Of a DNA stretch of 64,000 nucleotides, positions 1-9,212 are shown piece after piece. Positions within the stretch are counted from its first letter, which is position 1; each line of letters opens with the position of its first letter. The DNA is from Cohnella fermenti. Lineage in GTDB: Bacteria; Bacillota; Bacilli; Paenibacillales; Paenibacillaceae. The DNA lies in assembly GCF_004801405.1 (NCBI RefSeq), contig NZ_SSOB01000024.1, positions 62,001-126,000 of the forward strand, in the 5' to 3' direction. A program made the translations under genes and the position numbers. The notes under the pieces are model-generated. The model ran no database searches. It had not been told where the DNA came from and worked only from the letters and a program-made list of their open reading frames with translations.

Positions 1-1
1 C

Positions 2-586
2 GGCTTGTTCCGAACAACGATGTCGATCGCTCTGGGCGAACCGGCAGCGCGCTTGGCAGACATCTCGCTGTCCAGGGAGCAGGCGGATCTGGCGCTTCGC
101 CGTGCGGACGGGGAGGAGAGCCTTGTCTTCTATGAGCAGGAGGGAGGCGATAACGCCGAAGCGGACGAGCCGGCGGAGGCTTCGGAAGCCAAGGCGAATG
201 ATGCCGAGTCGCCCGGCGATTGGGAGACGGGCAGAAGAATCGTCGCGAGCGCCAAACGATATGTGCAGGAGCACTTCCGGGAGCCGATCTCGCTGAAGCA
301 GATCGCCCGCCACCTGCATGTCAACAACGCTTACTTGAGCTTCCTGTTTAAGGAGGTGACCGGAGAAAATTATTTGCAGTATTTGACGGCGTGCCGCATG
401 GCCGAGGCGGAGCTGCTGCTGCGGGACCCGGCCTTCAAGATTTATGAGGTTGCCGAACGGGTCGGCTATCACAACGCCCAGCACTTCTCCATCGTATTCA
501 AGAAGTACCGTCAGCTTACGCCGCTGGAATATCGCAACAAATATACGATGGCGAACTTCATCGAGGAAGAGGCGAGCCGCACGTGA
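2..586 (+). CDS. YesN-type response regulator, C-terminal part (5' end outside window)
   Basis: The reading frame is open from the window edge, so the N-terminal receiver domain, if present, lies upstream and is not seen. What remains is an acidic linker (rich in Glu, Ala and Asp) followed by a complete AraC-type double helix-turn-helix of about 100 residues, with family signatures such as HLHVNNAYLSFLFKEVTGEN and VGYHNAQHFSIVFKKY. In this family such proteins bind promoter DNA after phosphorylation by a partner kinase. The stop codon overlaps the GTG start of the downstream sensor kinase (GTGA), so the two are translationally coupled and form a YesN/YesM-like pair. Adjacent surface glycosidase genes suggest carbohydrate regulation (inference). 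Confidence 0.85.
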   Translation, partial: GLFRTTMSIALGEPAARLADISLSREQADLALRRADGEESLVFYEQEGGDNAEADEPAEASEAKANDAESPGDWETGRRIVASAKRYVQEHFREPISLKQIARHLHVNNAYLSFLFKEVTGENYLQYLTACRMAEAELLLRDPAFKIYEVAERVGYHNAQHFSIVFKKYRQLTPLEYRNKYTMANFIEEEASRT

Positions 587-3438
587 ACAGCATGACGCAC
601 CGCAAGCGGATCGTGGCCAGCTCGCTTCTGCTGCTCTTGTCCGCCCTTGTTCTGTTCGGCATCTACGGATACGTCAACATGAACAAGATCCGCAATGAAG
701 CGGAGTATTATCGCCAGAGCCATCTGCTCAGCCAGTTGGAATACAACGCCATGTCGGTGCTTAAGCAGGCCAATGCGTTCTCCGCGCATATCAAGTCGGA
801 GGAATACACCGCTTACTCTTCGGAGTTTCTCGGTCTGGGAACGTCGGCCGAAGGCCAGGAGGCGATGTGGGAGCTGAACGACAAGATCAGCCGCCTGTAT
901 ATGAAGCCGGAGCTGATTCAGAGCTTGTACATTCTTGGCGAAGACAGCAAGCAACTGAATTATGCCCGAGCCTTCGACCAGCCGTCGCCGCTTGCCGAGG
1001 AGCTGCCCTGGATCGAGGATTTGAACGGGACCGGCATTATGGAAGCGCTGACGGCCAAAGGAATCGGCTTCCCCGTCTACATCCAGGAAGGCGAGCTTCA
1101 ACGGCAGATGCGCCGCAAATGGACATACGTAAGCGACCTTCAGCTTCAACGCGCAAGCGAATTCGTGCACGCGCTCGAAGGGAAATGGATCATCAACAAC
1201 GGCATTAACGATTATACGCTCAGTCTGATGGTGCTCGGAGACGATTTTCCCCGCGAGTTCCTGATGGAAGATGAGGAGGAGGACAGCCGGCACCTGTCGA
1301 TCTATACGGATCAAGGGATCGGCACTTGGGGCGCCAGCCTTGTCCCTCTGGACTTCAGCGGGCAGCCCGATCTGCCGGATGGGCAAACGTCGTGGACCCG
1401 AATGTCCGGGGATAAGGGACAGGTTCATTACATCAAGAAGCTGGCTCCCTACGGGGTCGTTCTCGTATGGACGGAAGGCAAGGCGGGCTGGTCCGGCGGC
1501 TTCAGCCGCACGATAGCGACGATCGGGGCCGCGTTCGTCCTGCTGCTGTCGGGAAGTCTGATTCTCTCCATGATGCTGGCGAAGAGCATCCTGTCTCCGC
1601 TGCACAAGCTGTCCCGCTTCATTCGCAGCCAGGGCGGCGCGCTGCCGCTGAGCACGTATTCATGGAGGCGCTCCTCGGACAAGCAGGCCGACAAGCTGCT
1701 TGCGGCGACCTCGATCAGAACGAAGCTCGTTCTGCTGTTCCTGGCGACGGTGCTTGTGCCGCTGCTGACGATGGTCGTCCTGTATTCCGCGCTTCAGAAT
1801 CATTACGCCAGGCAGGAATGGAAGCGAACCGCCGAGGCTCTCTCCGGACAGATGGGCTGGACGGTGTCGAAGCAGGCGGAAGTGTTCGAAGGGGCGGCCC
1901 ATGCGCTGGCGGCCAACGACATGCTGAGCGCTTATTTGACGCTGCCTTCGGGGAGCTTCCAAGCGGCATCCGGGGCCGCGGCCAACGGCCGATCCGGGGC
2001 GATCTACCCCGAATCCGAGGAATTCGCCTATTTTATTCTGTACGACATGAACGGGAGCGCTCGGTACTCGACGATCTTCTCCAACAACCTGTCGCTCTTC
2101 TATCTGGAGCCCCAAGGGGAAGGGGAGGAGAGCCCGGCGATCGCCTGGCTTCCGGAAGCCCCGGACGTCTACAACCATCTCGCGGGACAACTGATCAAGC
2201 AGATTTATCGGGGAGGCCGGGACGAGCGCGGGACCCCTCTTGGCTACTTGCAGCTCGTGCTGAAGCCCGATGCGTTCCAGGCGGTCGAACGGCTGGGAGG
2301 CGCGGCCTTCCGGATTGAAGACGGGCAGGGGCAATTGATGTTCCAGAGCCAGGGGTACGAGGAGCGCGACCTGCTGAGCGGCCATGCGCCGGCGTCCGCC
2401 GGACGGGACATCTCGCTTGTTCTGACGGAGAATGTGCCGAAGTTCGACTGGAGCGTGACGGTGAAGTTCTCGTTCGACGCCTGGCACGACAGGAATCGGG
2501 AGCTGCTCTGGGTCGTCGCGTCGGTGGCGCTGCTCTGCTTCCTGGTGGCCTTGACCTTGTCGCGCTGGCTCGTGCGGCCGATCGGGCTTCTGCAGGAGGC
2601 GATGGAGCGAATCAACGAGCATCGGGTTCCGCTCGCGGCCGGCAGCGGCGCGCGAGACGAAGTGAGCCTGCTGGCCCAGCATTACAATCGGATGGTTGAG
2701 AAGATCAACCAGCTTGTCGAGGAGGATTACCGCAGCAAGCTTCGGGAGAAGGAATTGAACGAGCTGAAGACGCAGGCGGAGATGAGCATGCTGCAGCAGC
2801 AGATCAATCCCCACTTCTTATACAACACGCTGGAATCCATCAATATGGAGGCGCAGCGCAATAATGGCGAAGCGGTCAACAAGATGATCGGGTCGCTGGC
2901 CAAGCTGTTCCGCTATTCGATCCGTTCCGGCCCCGAGCAGGGCGTTCCTCTGGAGACGGAGATCGAGTATACGAAGTATTACATCACCGTTCAGGAGAAT
3001 CGCTTCAAGGATCGGTTCGCGGTGAAGTGGGACATCGATCCGGCCTCCCTGTCGTTCGCCGTGCTGAAGCTGATCCTGCAGCCGATCGTGGAGAACGCGA
3101 TCAATCACGGACTCTCCGAGTATGCGTCCGGCGGCGAGCTGAGCATCTCGTCGCGGCTGGAGGAGGGCAGGCTGGTCATCGCCATCGCGGACAACGGGAC
3201 AGGCATGCGAGTGCCTGAGCTGGAACGGCTGCGAGAGAGGCTGAAGCTGAAGCCGGAAGACGGGCAGCGACCGACCGGGGCGTCCGTTCAGCGGGGCATC
3301 GGACTTGGCAATGTATATCGGCGGTTGAAAATCTACTACGGAGACCAAGCCGACGTGCGCGTTGAGAGCAGGTTTATGCGAGGAACGACAGTGACGCTGA
3401 TCATTCCCGGCGCGGACGAAGGCTCGGAATCCAAGTGA
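583..3438 (+). CDS. YesM-type sensor histidine kinase with two extracytoplasmic sensor regions
   Basis: Membrane histidine kinase of 951 aa, far longer than the usual ~600 aa of YesM-like kinases. Domain order read from the protein: TM1 (~12-30), first extracellular region (~30-305), TM2 (~308-330), short basic loop, TM3 (~378-400), second extracellular region (~400-635), TM4 (~639-660), HAMP, then His_kinase/HATPase. The phosphoacceptor is H744 in NPHFLYN, and the ATP site shows DNGTGM (~870) and GIGLGNVYRRL. GTG at 583 overlaps the stop of the preceding regulator; ATG at 592 is an alternative start. The extra TM pair makes it look like an N-terminal sensor half fused to a complete YesM kinase. 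It probably senses a sugar or polymer fragment and controls the downstream SLH protein and alpha-galactosidase (inference). Confidence 0.9.
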   Translation: MNSMTHRKRIVASSLLLLLSALVLFGIYGYVNMNKIRNEAEYYRQSHLLSQLEYNAMSVLKQANAFSAHIKSEEYTAYSSEFLGLGTSAEGQEAMWELNDKISRLYMKPELIQSLYILGEDSKQLNYARAFDQPSPLAEELPWIEDLNGTGIMEALTAKGIGFPVYIQEGELQRQMRRKWTYVSDLQLQRASEFVHALEGKWIINNGINDYTLSLMVLGDDFPREFLMEDEEEDSRHLSIYTDQGIGTWGASLVPLDFSGQPDLPDGQTSWTRMSGDKGQVHYIKKLAPYGVVLVWTEGKAGWSGGFSRTIATIGAAFVLLLSGSLILSMMLAKSILSPLHKLSRFIRSQGGALPLSTYSWRRSSDKQADKLLAATSIRTKLVLLFLATVLVPLLTMVVLYSALQNHYARQEWKRTAEALSGQMGWTVSKQAEVFEGAAHALAANDMLSAYLTLPSGSFQAASGAAANGRSGAIYPESEEFAYFILYDMNGSARYSTIFSNNLSLFYLEPQGEGEESPAIAWLPEAPDVYNHLAGQLIKQIYRGGRDERGTPLGYLQLVLKPDAFQAVERLGGAAFRIEDGQGQLMFQSQGYEERDLLSGHAPASAGRDISLVLTENVPKFDWSVTVKFSFDAWHDRNRELLWVVASVALLCFLVALTLSRWLVRPIGLLQEAMERINEHRVPLAAGSGARDEVSLLAQHYNRMVEKINQLVEEDYRSKLREKELNELKTQAEMSMLQQQINPHFLYNTLESINMEAQRNNGEAVNKMIGSLAKLFRYSIRSGPEQGVPLETEIEYTKYYITVQENRFKDRFAVKWDIDPASLSFAVLKLILQPIVENAINHGLSEYASGGELSISSRLEEGRLVIAIADNGTGMRVPELERLRERLKLKPEDGQRPTGASVQRGIGLGNVYRRLKIYYGDQADVRVESRFMRGTTVTLIIPGADEGSESK

Positions 3439-3474
3439 ACGGAGATATGCGACAGGATACGAGGAGGGTTAACC

Positions 3475-6400
3475 ATGTTCAGAAAATGGATCTGCGGATT
3501 GTGCATCGCCGTTATGCTGGCTTCCGGCTGGGGCGGCTTGCGGGCGCCGGACCGTGCGTTCGCGCAGACGCCCCAAGCGCAGCCGACCGAAGACAGCGAA
3601 GGCCATTGGGCCGAGCAGGAGCTGAGGCGGTGGCAGGAATACGGGATTGTCATGGGCTATCCGGACGGAAGCCTTAAGCCGGATCAAGTGCTGACCCGGG
3701 CCGAATTTGTCGTGCTGCTGGATCGGGTGTTCCGCTTCGGCGGACAAGCGGAGCTGCCGTTCCGCGACGTCTCGGACACGGCCTACTATTATGAAGCGTT
3801 GGCCGGCGCCTTCGCGGCCGGGCTGGTCAACGGGACGGGCAACGGACAGTTTATGCCCGAGAGGCCGATCACCCGCGAGGAGGCGGCCAAGCTCGTGGCC
3901 CTGGCGTTCGATGTCGAATCCGGCGCCGCTGCGGCGAATTCGTTCAGCGACAGCGGCCGCATCGCCGGGTGGGCGAGCGATTACGTCGAGGCGATGGTCG
4001 GCCGCGGCTACATGTCCGGACGGGAAGGCGGCCGGTTCGAACCCGGCTCCGGCATGACAAGAGCCGAGATGGTCAAGCTGCTGGACAATGTCGTCGAACG
4101 AATGATCGACACTGAAGGGCTGAGCGATGCGACGGTGCAGGGCAACGTCGTGGTGAATCATGCGCCTGTCCTCCTGCACGATCTGGTCATTGAAGGCGAT
4201 CTGCTGCTGGCTCCGGGCATCCGGGAAGGCGAAGTGACGCTCGACCATGTGACGGTGAGCGGCCGGGTGCTCGTGCAAGGGAGTCCGGCGGACGGCATTG
4301 CGGTCCGCGACTCGCAGTTGGCCGCTCTGAAGCTGGCGGCGCCGGGGACGAAGCTCTCGCTGACGGCTGTAACGCTCGAGAAGCTGCAGCTTATGCCGTC
4401 CGCCGCCGGCAGCGTCGTCTCGCAGGACGAGGCGACCCGGATCGGCAAGCTGGATAACGGCGCGAAGGATGTTGAATTCCGGACTTCCGATGCCGGGAAG
4501 GGAACGGTCGCGTCGTCGTCGGGCAACGTCAGCGGGAACGGAGCTTCGCCCGAGTCCCCGTCCGAACCGGACCCGCTCGTCGCCAAAGTATCTATGCTCC
4601 AGTTCGGACAGGAGAACGAGGAAGACCTCGCCGACCTGGTCGCGACCGGCAGCGGCGGCACGGCCGTCGTCGAGGCGAACGTCGGGGAGCTTCACAATTC
4701 GTACGACGTTCGGTATATGGAAGGCGTCGGCTCGACCATCGCCTTCACGCTTCACGGCTTGAAGCCGAATGAACCGGCAACCGTGGAGCTCGAGGAGATT
4801 CATCAGCGCAATCCGGAGGCGTTCGCATATACCGTGCTGGCGAACGGGCAAGAGGTTTACTTCCGGACGTACCGCGAGGCGTCTGCGGGACCGAACCACC
4901 TCTTTGTCGAGCTGGACGCCGCCGTTGTGGGCAATGCGACCTCGGTTACGCTGACGCTGCGCAACGAGACCGCGACGAGGGTTCACTTCGCCAGAGTGTG
5001 GGCGTACAGCGACTTCGCCGACCTGCTGGAGGAGGAGCAAATCTACCGGCCGATGACCGTCGGACTGTTTAAGCCGAACATCAGTTGGAACGACTACGCT
5101 GCCGATCTTGCGCTGCTGAACGGGCTCAAGGCGACCTATGCCGACTACGAGATGTATCGGATATCGGTAGTCTTCGATATTCTGTACATGCATTGGAGCA
5201 GCGAGGAGATGAAGCGCCGCTTGGATTATCTCATCCGGCTGTCCGCCGATTCGGGCCTGGCGATCCATCTGAGCGTCGACGCCTGGTGGGATGGCACGCC
5301 GGCGGGACCGGACGGGCTGGGCGGCTACTGGCGCGATCTGCCGTATCAGCAGGTTGTATACGATCCGCTCGACACCGACGGCCGGGGGAACTGGAAGCTG
5401 ACAACGCCCAATGTATATGGCAACACGCCCTGGCTGACGATGAACAACGCTCACTACAATGAAGTCCGCGAGGAGAAGATCCGCAGCGTAACGTCGTACT
5501 TGTCGCAGCGAACCGGAGAGATGAAGGCGGAAGGCGAGGAACTGCCTCCGATTGTCGTCTTCACCGAGAACGAGCCTTGGTACTGGCCGTACTTTGCCTT
5601 TAACCGGTCTCCTCAGGGTGCGGGAGACTTCGGCCCGGAAGTGATCGCTGCGGCGGCGGCGGACGGACTGACGCTGGACCCGACCGACGGGTTGTCCGTC
5701 CTGGAGCTCAGATGGCTGGCCCGCAACATGAACAACTATATCGCCGACACGGCCCAGGCGATGGCGGATGGCTACGGCTACAATGCGATTGTTGTGGACA
5801 ACGGTCAGGTGACGTACCCCGACAGCCAACTGATCGAGAACGCTTACACGCATATTTTCCCCTATGCCAAGTTCCCGTCGCTGGAGGAGACGCAAGCCCT
5901 GTGGGAGTCGCACATGGTCGAGGACATTCGTTACGGCGGGGAGTGGGACGACCAGCTCGACGAACGGTACTTGAGCTACATTGCCGCCCGCGGCAAGTTC
6001 GCGGACGTCAATGCGGAGCGCAGCGCGATGCAGAGCTTCGACTTCTTGCCTCAGGCGTATGCCTTCGGGGCCGACTATGCGAACATCTACAACTTCTACG
6101 GCGGCGACGACAGCATGATCCGCTCGTCCGACGGAGAGATGGATGCGCTCTATGAGACTCCCTCCTATGGGAAAGTGATGGTCGATTATGATTTGGCCGA
6201 CGAGGAGTCGCTGGCGCTGTCCTCGACGCTGGTCGAAGCGGATCAGGTCAAGCGCAGCCTGCTGCTCGAGCAGTATGTCGCAAGCGCGGACACGGCGGAT
6301 GCGAACGGCGGGTATCTGACCTTCAAGGTGGACAATCAGGGCGTTCCCTTGACGGACGGCGTGCTCGTCGATCTGTCGGGCCGCAACCTGCACTACCTGT

Positions 6401-9201
6401 GCAGCGGCTGCAAGATCGAGGTGTGGGCGGGAGCGACGCTGGGCGACTTGTCGCTCGCGGGCACCGTGTACGGCTTCCGGTCGACGGCGCACGTGGAGGC
6501 CAGGGACCAGATCGACCCGGACAGCGATGTCGCCTATGTGCGAATCCGGCTGTATTCGCCGAGCGTCGCCAGCCTGGACAACTGGGTAGCCTTGTCCGGC
6601 GTCAAGATCTCGGCGGCACTAGGCGGTCCGAGCGGTCAGACAAGCGGTTACCAATATACGCTGAAGCAGTTCCGGGAGAGGAATCTGTGGGTGACGTATC
6701 GGGCCGATATCGAACGCTTGCTGCAGAAGTACGTCGGGCAGGCGGGGCAGACCGCCGTCTATCAGACGATCAAGGAGCAATATGACAAGGGCTATTACGG
6801 AAGCGCGTACCGTGCGCTGCTCGCCGCCATGTCCGAGCTGCTGCCCGCCAAGTTCGTGGTCAAGGGCTACGGGACGCTGGGAGATTATCCGGTGGCGGTA
6901 AGCACGACCGGTCCGGACGCGATGGTGCGAGTCACGCTGTACGCGGTCGGCGATTCCGTCCGGATCGGGCTTGCGGCGGATGCCGCGACCGACGTCACGG
7001 TGACGCTCACCTCGGCGGCAGCCTCCCATTATCGCGCGGTCGATCTCGGCGGCGGCCAATATGAGCTGGTGCCTGCTCAGGCCGGGGACCCCGGCGCGGT
7101 AGCCGCATCGGGCGGGCAGGTCGCGTTCGAGCTGGCCGTTCCGGGAGAGGCGGTCAAGCTGTACCCTGCCGAGTTCGAGGCCAGGCTGTACGGCGTATCG
7201 GCTGCGGCGGATTCGCTCTCGATTCAGTCCCAGGACCCGGACATCGGCGAGTATGCAACTGCCGTCGGGCTGAAGCTCGCGAGCGGAGCGACGATCCTCA
7301 GAGGGCCGGAGGGCGCTCCGGATCAGGAGCTGCTGGCGGTTCCGGTCGAGCTGCTCGAATACGGCGATCGGCTCGTGCTGACAATGAACGGCGATAACGA
7401 GATTGCCGGAATCAAGGCTTACTACGGCACCGTGTACGGCACCATTACCGCCATCGAGCCGGTTCAGGTCGAGGGCGAGCTGCGCAATGCGTATATGGAA
7501 TTGCGCGACGGGGACAATCGCGATTATCGCTTCGAGCTGGGGCAAGACAGCCAGTTCAAATCCCCCAAGGCGACGGGAGTCAGCTTGTTTACGGCGAACC
7601 TTGACGACTGGGGCTTCGAGGTCGGAGACCAAGTGACGGTGCGCTACAGTCCGTATGTCGCCTCGGGCAGGGAGAAGCGCCTGCTGGAGATCTCGGAGAC
7701 GTACGACACGCTGCTGAACGAGAGCTTCGAGGACGGCAGCGAGACGTGGCGCAATCGGGCCTATGCGGTGCAGAACGTCATCGAGACGCGCCTGGATTCG
7801 AATATCCAGGACCGCGTATTGAGGCCGAACGATATTAATCAGCCGGGTATCGTCGTGTGGAAGTTCGAGAGCGCCGAGCCGTTCACGCTGGCGGCGATCC
7901 AGTACAGCGGGCGCGCGATACTGGGATCGACGGTCGAGTGGGAGATCAGCGCCAGCGGCGCCGACGGCACCTGGCAGAAGGTCGGGGAGATCGCCGACAA
8001 CTCGGACAACAACAACTACAGCCAGCTTCGCGATATTAAGCTGGACGCCGGGAGCCTGAATACGAGTACCTTGTATGTGCGGGTCGTGATGGCGACGAAC
8101 ACCTCCGACACCTGGGCTTCGCTGAACAGCGTGAAGGTGACGAGGTGGCAGGCGGGGGCGCGCCGGCTCGACGCGGCCGCTCTCGCACTGGATAACGGCG
8201 TCGTGTACGAAGGGCAGGACGTGCCGCTGTCGCTGAGCGCCACCTACGACAACGGGGATGCCGTCAATCTGGAAGAGGCCAAGGTCGTCTATACGTGGGA
8301 CAACGACAGTCTGTTTGTCCGCTCTTCCGCAGGCGTGCGGGCGATCCAGCCGGGATCGGGGACGATTCGCGCCTACGTATCGGTCAACGGGACCGTCGTC
8401 GCCTCCAACAGCCTTGCCGTAACGGTGGAGGCCCAGACGCTGGATCGAATCGAGCTGTCCACCGACGACCGGACGATGGGGACGGGCGATGCTTACCAAG
8501 TGGGGATCGCGGCCTACAACGAGCTTGATGACGAGCTTGATCCGTCGCTGTACAGCGCGACCTATTCGAGCAGCGACGATGCAGTCGCGACGGTATCCGC
8601 GAGCGGCTTGCTGACGGCCGTCGGCTTCGGCAGCGCGGTCATTACGGTCCAGGCTGCGTTTAAGGACACCGTGCTCGTCCAGACGTTCAACGTGCTCGTC
8701 GCCCAGCCGATCGCGCTGGTGGACGAGGACTTCCAGGGGTTGCCGGCAGGGGAGATAACGGCGGGAGACATTGGTGCCTACGAGGTTGTCCAACTGCAGA
8801 ACGAGCTGCTGCACGAGAGCCTGCCGAATATGGGGCTGACCGGCACGCCTGACGGAGCGGGAGGCAAGCTGGACGGCTATGTCCTCTTCAAGCTGGACAG
8901 CACGGATACGGACGGGTTCAAGAAGCTCGAGCTGCAATTCAGCGGCCGAACGCTGTACATCAGCGAGACTCAGATCGCGGACATCCGCTTCTATGCGGGT
9001 ACAAGCACAAGCGACATGGCTCTGGTCGGCAGCCTGCCGACTTCGGCCTCCGGCAGCTACGATACGATCCGCACGCTCGATCTGACGAGCGCAGCGGCGG
9101 GACAGACGACCCTCTATCTGAGAATCGATATTCACGCGGTCGCCTACACCTGGGGCTTCTTGAACTCGGTTAAGGTGATCGACTATGCAACGGGACAATA
9201 A
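3475..9201 (+). CDS. Giant S-layer-anchored glycosidase-like multidomain protein
   Basis: Secreted 1908-aa protein. A signal peptide (~1-30, ending AFA-Q) precedes three SLH domains (~40-85, 94-142, 156-205) that would attach it to the cell wall. Next come a short repetitive beta-strand stretch (~215-320), a Ser/Pro/Glu-rich linker, a beta-sandwich (~365-520), and a TIM-barrel-like region (~525-960). That region contains NEPW with E700, resembling the acid/base motif of clan GH-A glycosidases. The second half has several beta-sandwich modules (one around residues 1415-1560), a bacterial Ig-like (Big_2) domain near 1660-1740 and a C-terminal sandwich. A good Shine-Dalgarno (GAGGAGGG) precedes ATG 3475. 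It follows the two-component pair and is 11 bp from the alpha-galactosidase, so likely co-transcribed. I cannot assign the catalytic family or substrate. Confidence 0.8.
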   Translation: MFRKWICGLCIAVMLASGWGGLRAPDRAFAQTPQAQPTEDSEGHWAEQELRRWQEYGIVMGYPDGSLKPDQVLTRAEFVVLLDRVFRFGGQAELPFRDVSDTAYYYEALAGAFAAGLVNGTGNGQFMPERPITREEAAKLVALAFDVESGAAAANSFSDSGRIAGWASDYVEAMVGRGYMSGREGGRFEPGSGMTRAEMVKLLDNVVERMIDTEGLSDATVQGNVVVNHAPVLLHDLVIEGDLLLAPGIREGEVTLDHVTVSGRVLVQGSPADGIAVRDSQLAALKLAAPGTKLSLTAVTLEKLQLMPSAAGSVVSQDEATRIGKLDNGAKDVEFRTSDAGKGTVASSSGNVSGNGASPESPSEPDPLVAKVSMLQFGQENEEDLADLVATGSGGTAVVEANVGELHNSYDVRYMEGVGSTIAFTLHGLKPNEPATVELEEIHQRNPEAFAYTVLANGQEVYFRTYREASAGPNHLFVELDAAVVGNATSVTLTLRNETATRVHFARVWAYSDFADLLEEEQIYRPMTVGLFKPNISWNDYAADLALLNGLKATYADYEMYRISVVFDILYMHWSSEEMKRRLDYLIRLSADSGLAIHLSVDAWWDGTPAGPDGLGGYWRDLPYQQVVYDPLDTDGRGNWKLTTPNVYGNTPWLTMNNAHYNEVREEKIRSVTSYLSQRTGEMKAEGEELPPIVVFTENEPWYWPYFAFNRSPQGAGDFGPEVIAAAAADGLTLDPTDGLSVLELRWLARNMNNYIADTAQAMADGYGYNAIVVDNGQVTYPDSQLIENAYTHIFPYAKFPSLEETQALWESHMVEDIRYGGEWDDQLDERYLSYIAARGKFADVNAERSAMQSFDFLPQAYAFGADYANIYNFYGGDDSMIRSSDGEMDALYETPSYGKVMVDYDLADEESLALSSTLVEADQVKRSLLLEQYVASADTADANGGYLTFKVDNQGVPLTDGVLVDLSGRNLHYLCSGCKIEVWAGATLGDLSLAGTVYGFRSTAHVEARDQIDPDSDVAYVRIRLYSPSVASLDNWVALSGVKISAALGGPSGQTSGYQYTLKQFRERNLWVTYRADIERLLQKYVGQAGQTAVYQTIKEQYDKGYYGSAYRALLAAMSELLPAKFVVKGYGTLGDYPVAVSTTGPDAMVRVTLYAVGDSVRIGLAADAATDVTVTLTSAAASHYRAVDLGGGQYELVPAQAGDPGAVAASGGQVAFELAVPGEAVKLYPAEFEARLYGVSAAADSLSIQSQDPDIGEYATAVGLKLASGATILRGPEGAPDQELLAVPVELLEYGDRLVLTMNGDNEIAGIKAYYGTVYGTITAIEPVQVEGELRNAYMELRDGDNRDYRFELGQDSQFKSPKATGVSLFTANLDDWGFEVGDQVTVRYSPYVASGREKRLLEISETYDTLLNESFEDGSETWRNRAYAVQNVIETRLDSNIQDRVLRPNDINQPGIVVWKFESAEPFTLAAIQYSGRAILGSTVEWEISASGADGTWQKVGEIADNSDNNNYSQLRDIKLDAGSLNTSTLYVRVVMATNTSDTWASLNSVKVTRWQAGARRLDAAALALDNGVVYEGQDVPLSLSATYDNGDAVNLEEAKVVYTWDNDSLFVRSSAGVRAIQPGSGTIRAYVSVNGTVVASNSLAVTVEAQTLDRIELSTDDRTMGTGDAYQVGIAAYNELDDELDPSLYSATYSSSDDAVATVSASGLLTAVGFGSAVITVQAAFKDTVLVQTFNVLVAQPIALVDEDFQGLPAGEITAGDIGAYEVVQLQNELLHESLPNMGLTGTPDGAGGKLDGYVLFKLDSTDTDGFKKLELQFSGRTLYISETQIADIRFYAGTSTSDMALVGSLPTSASGSYDTIRTLDLTSAAAGQTTLYLRIDIHAVAYTWGFLNSVKVIDYATGQ

Positions 9202-9212
9202 GGAGCGCGGCC

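Noticed and set aside
3469-6492. Long antisense open frame (~1000 codons) opposite the SLH protein, and similar ones elsewhere
   Set aside because: GC-rich codon bias leaves antisense frames open. They lack ribosome sites and show no domain features, and the sense frames have clear domains.
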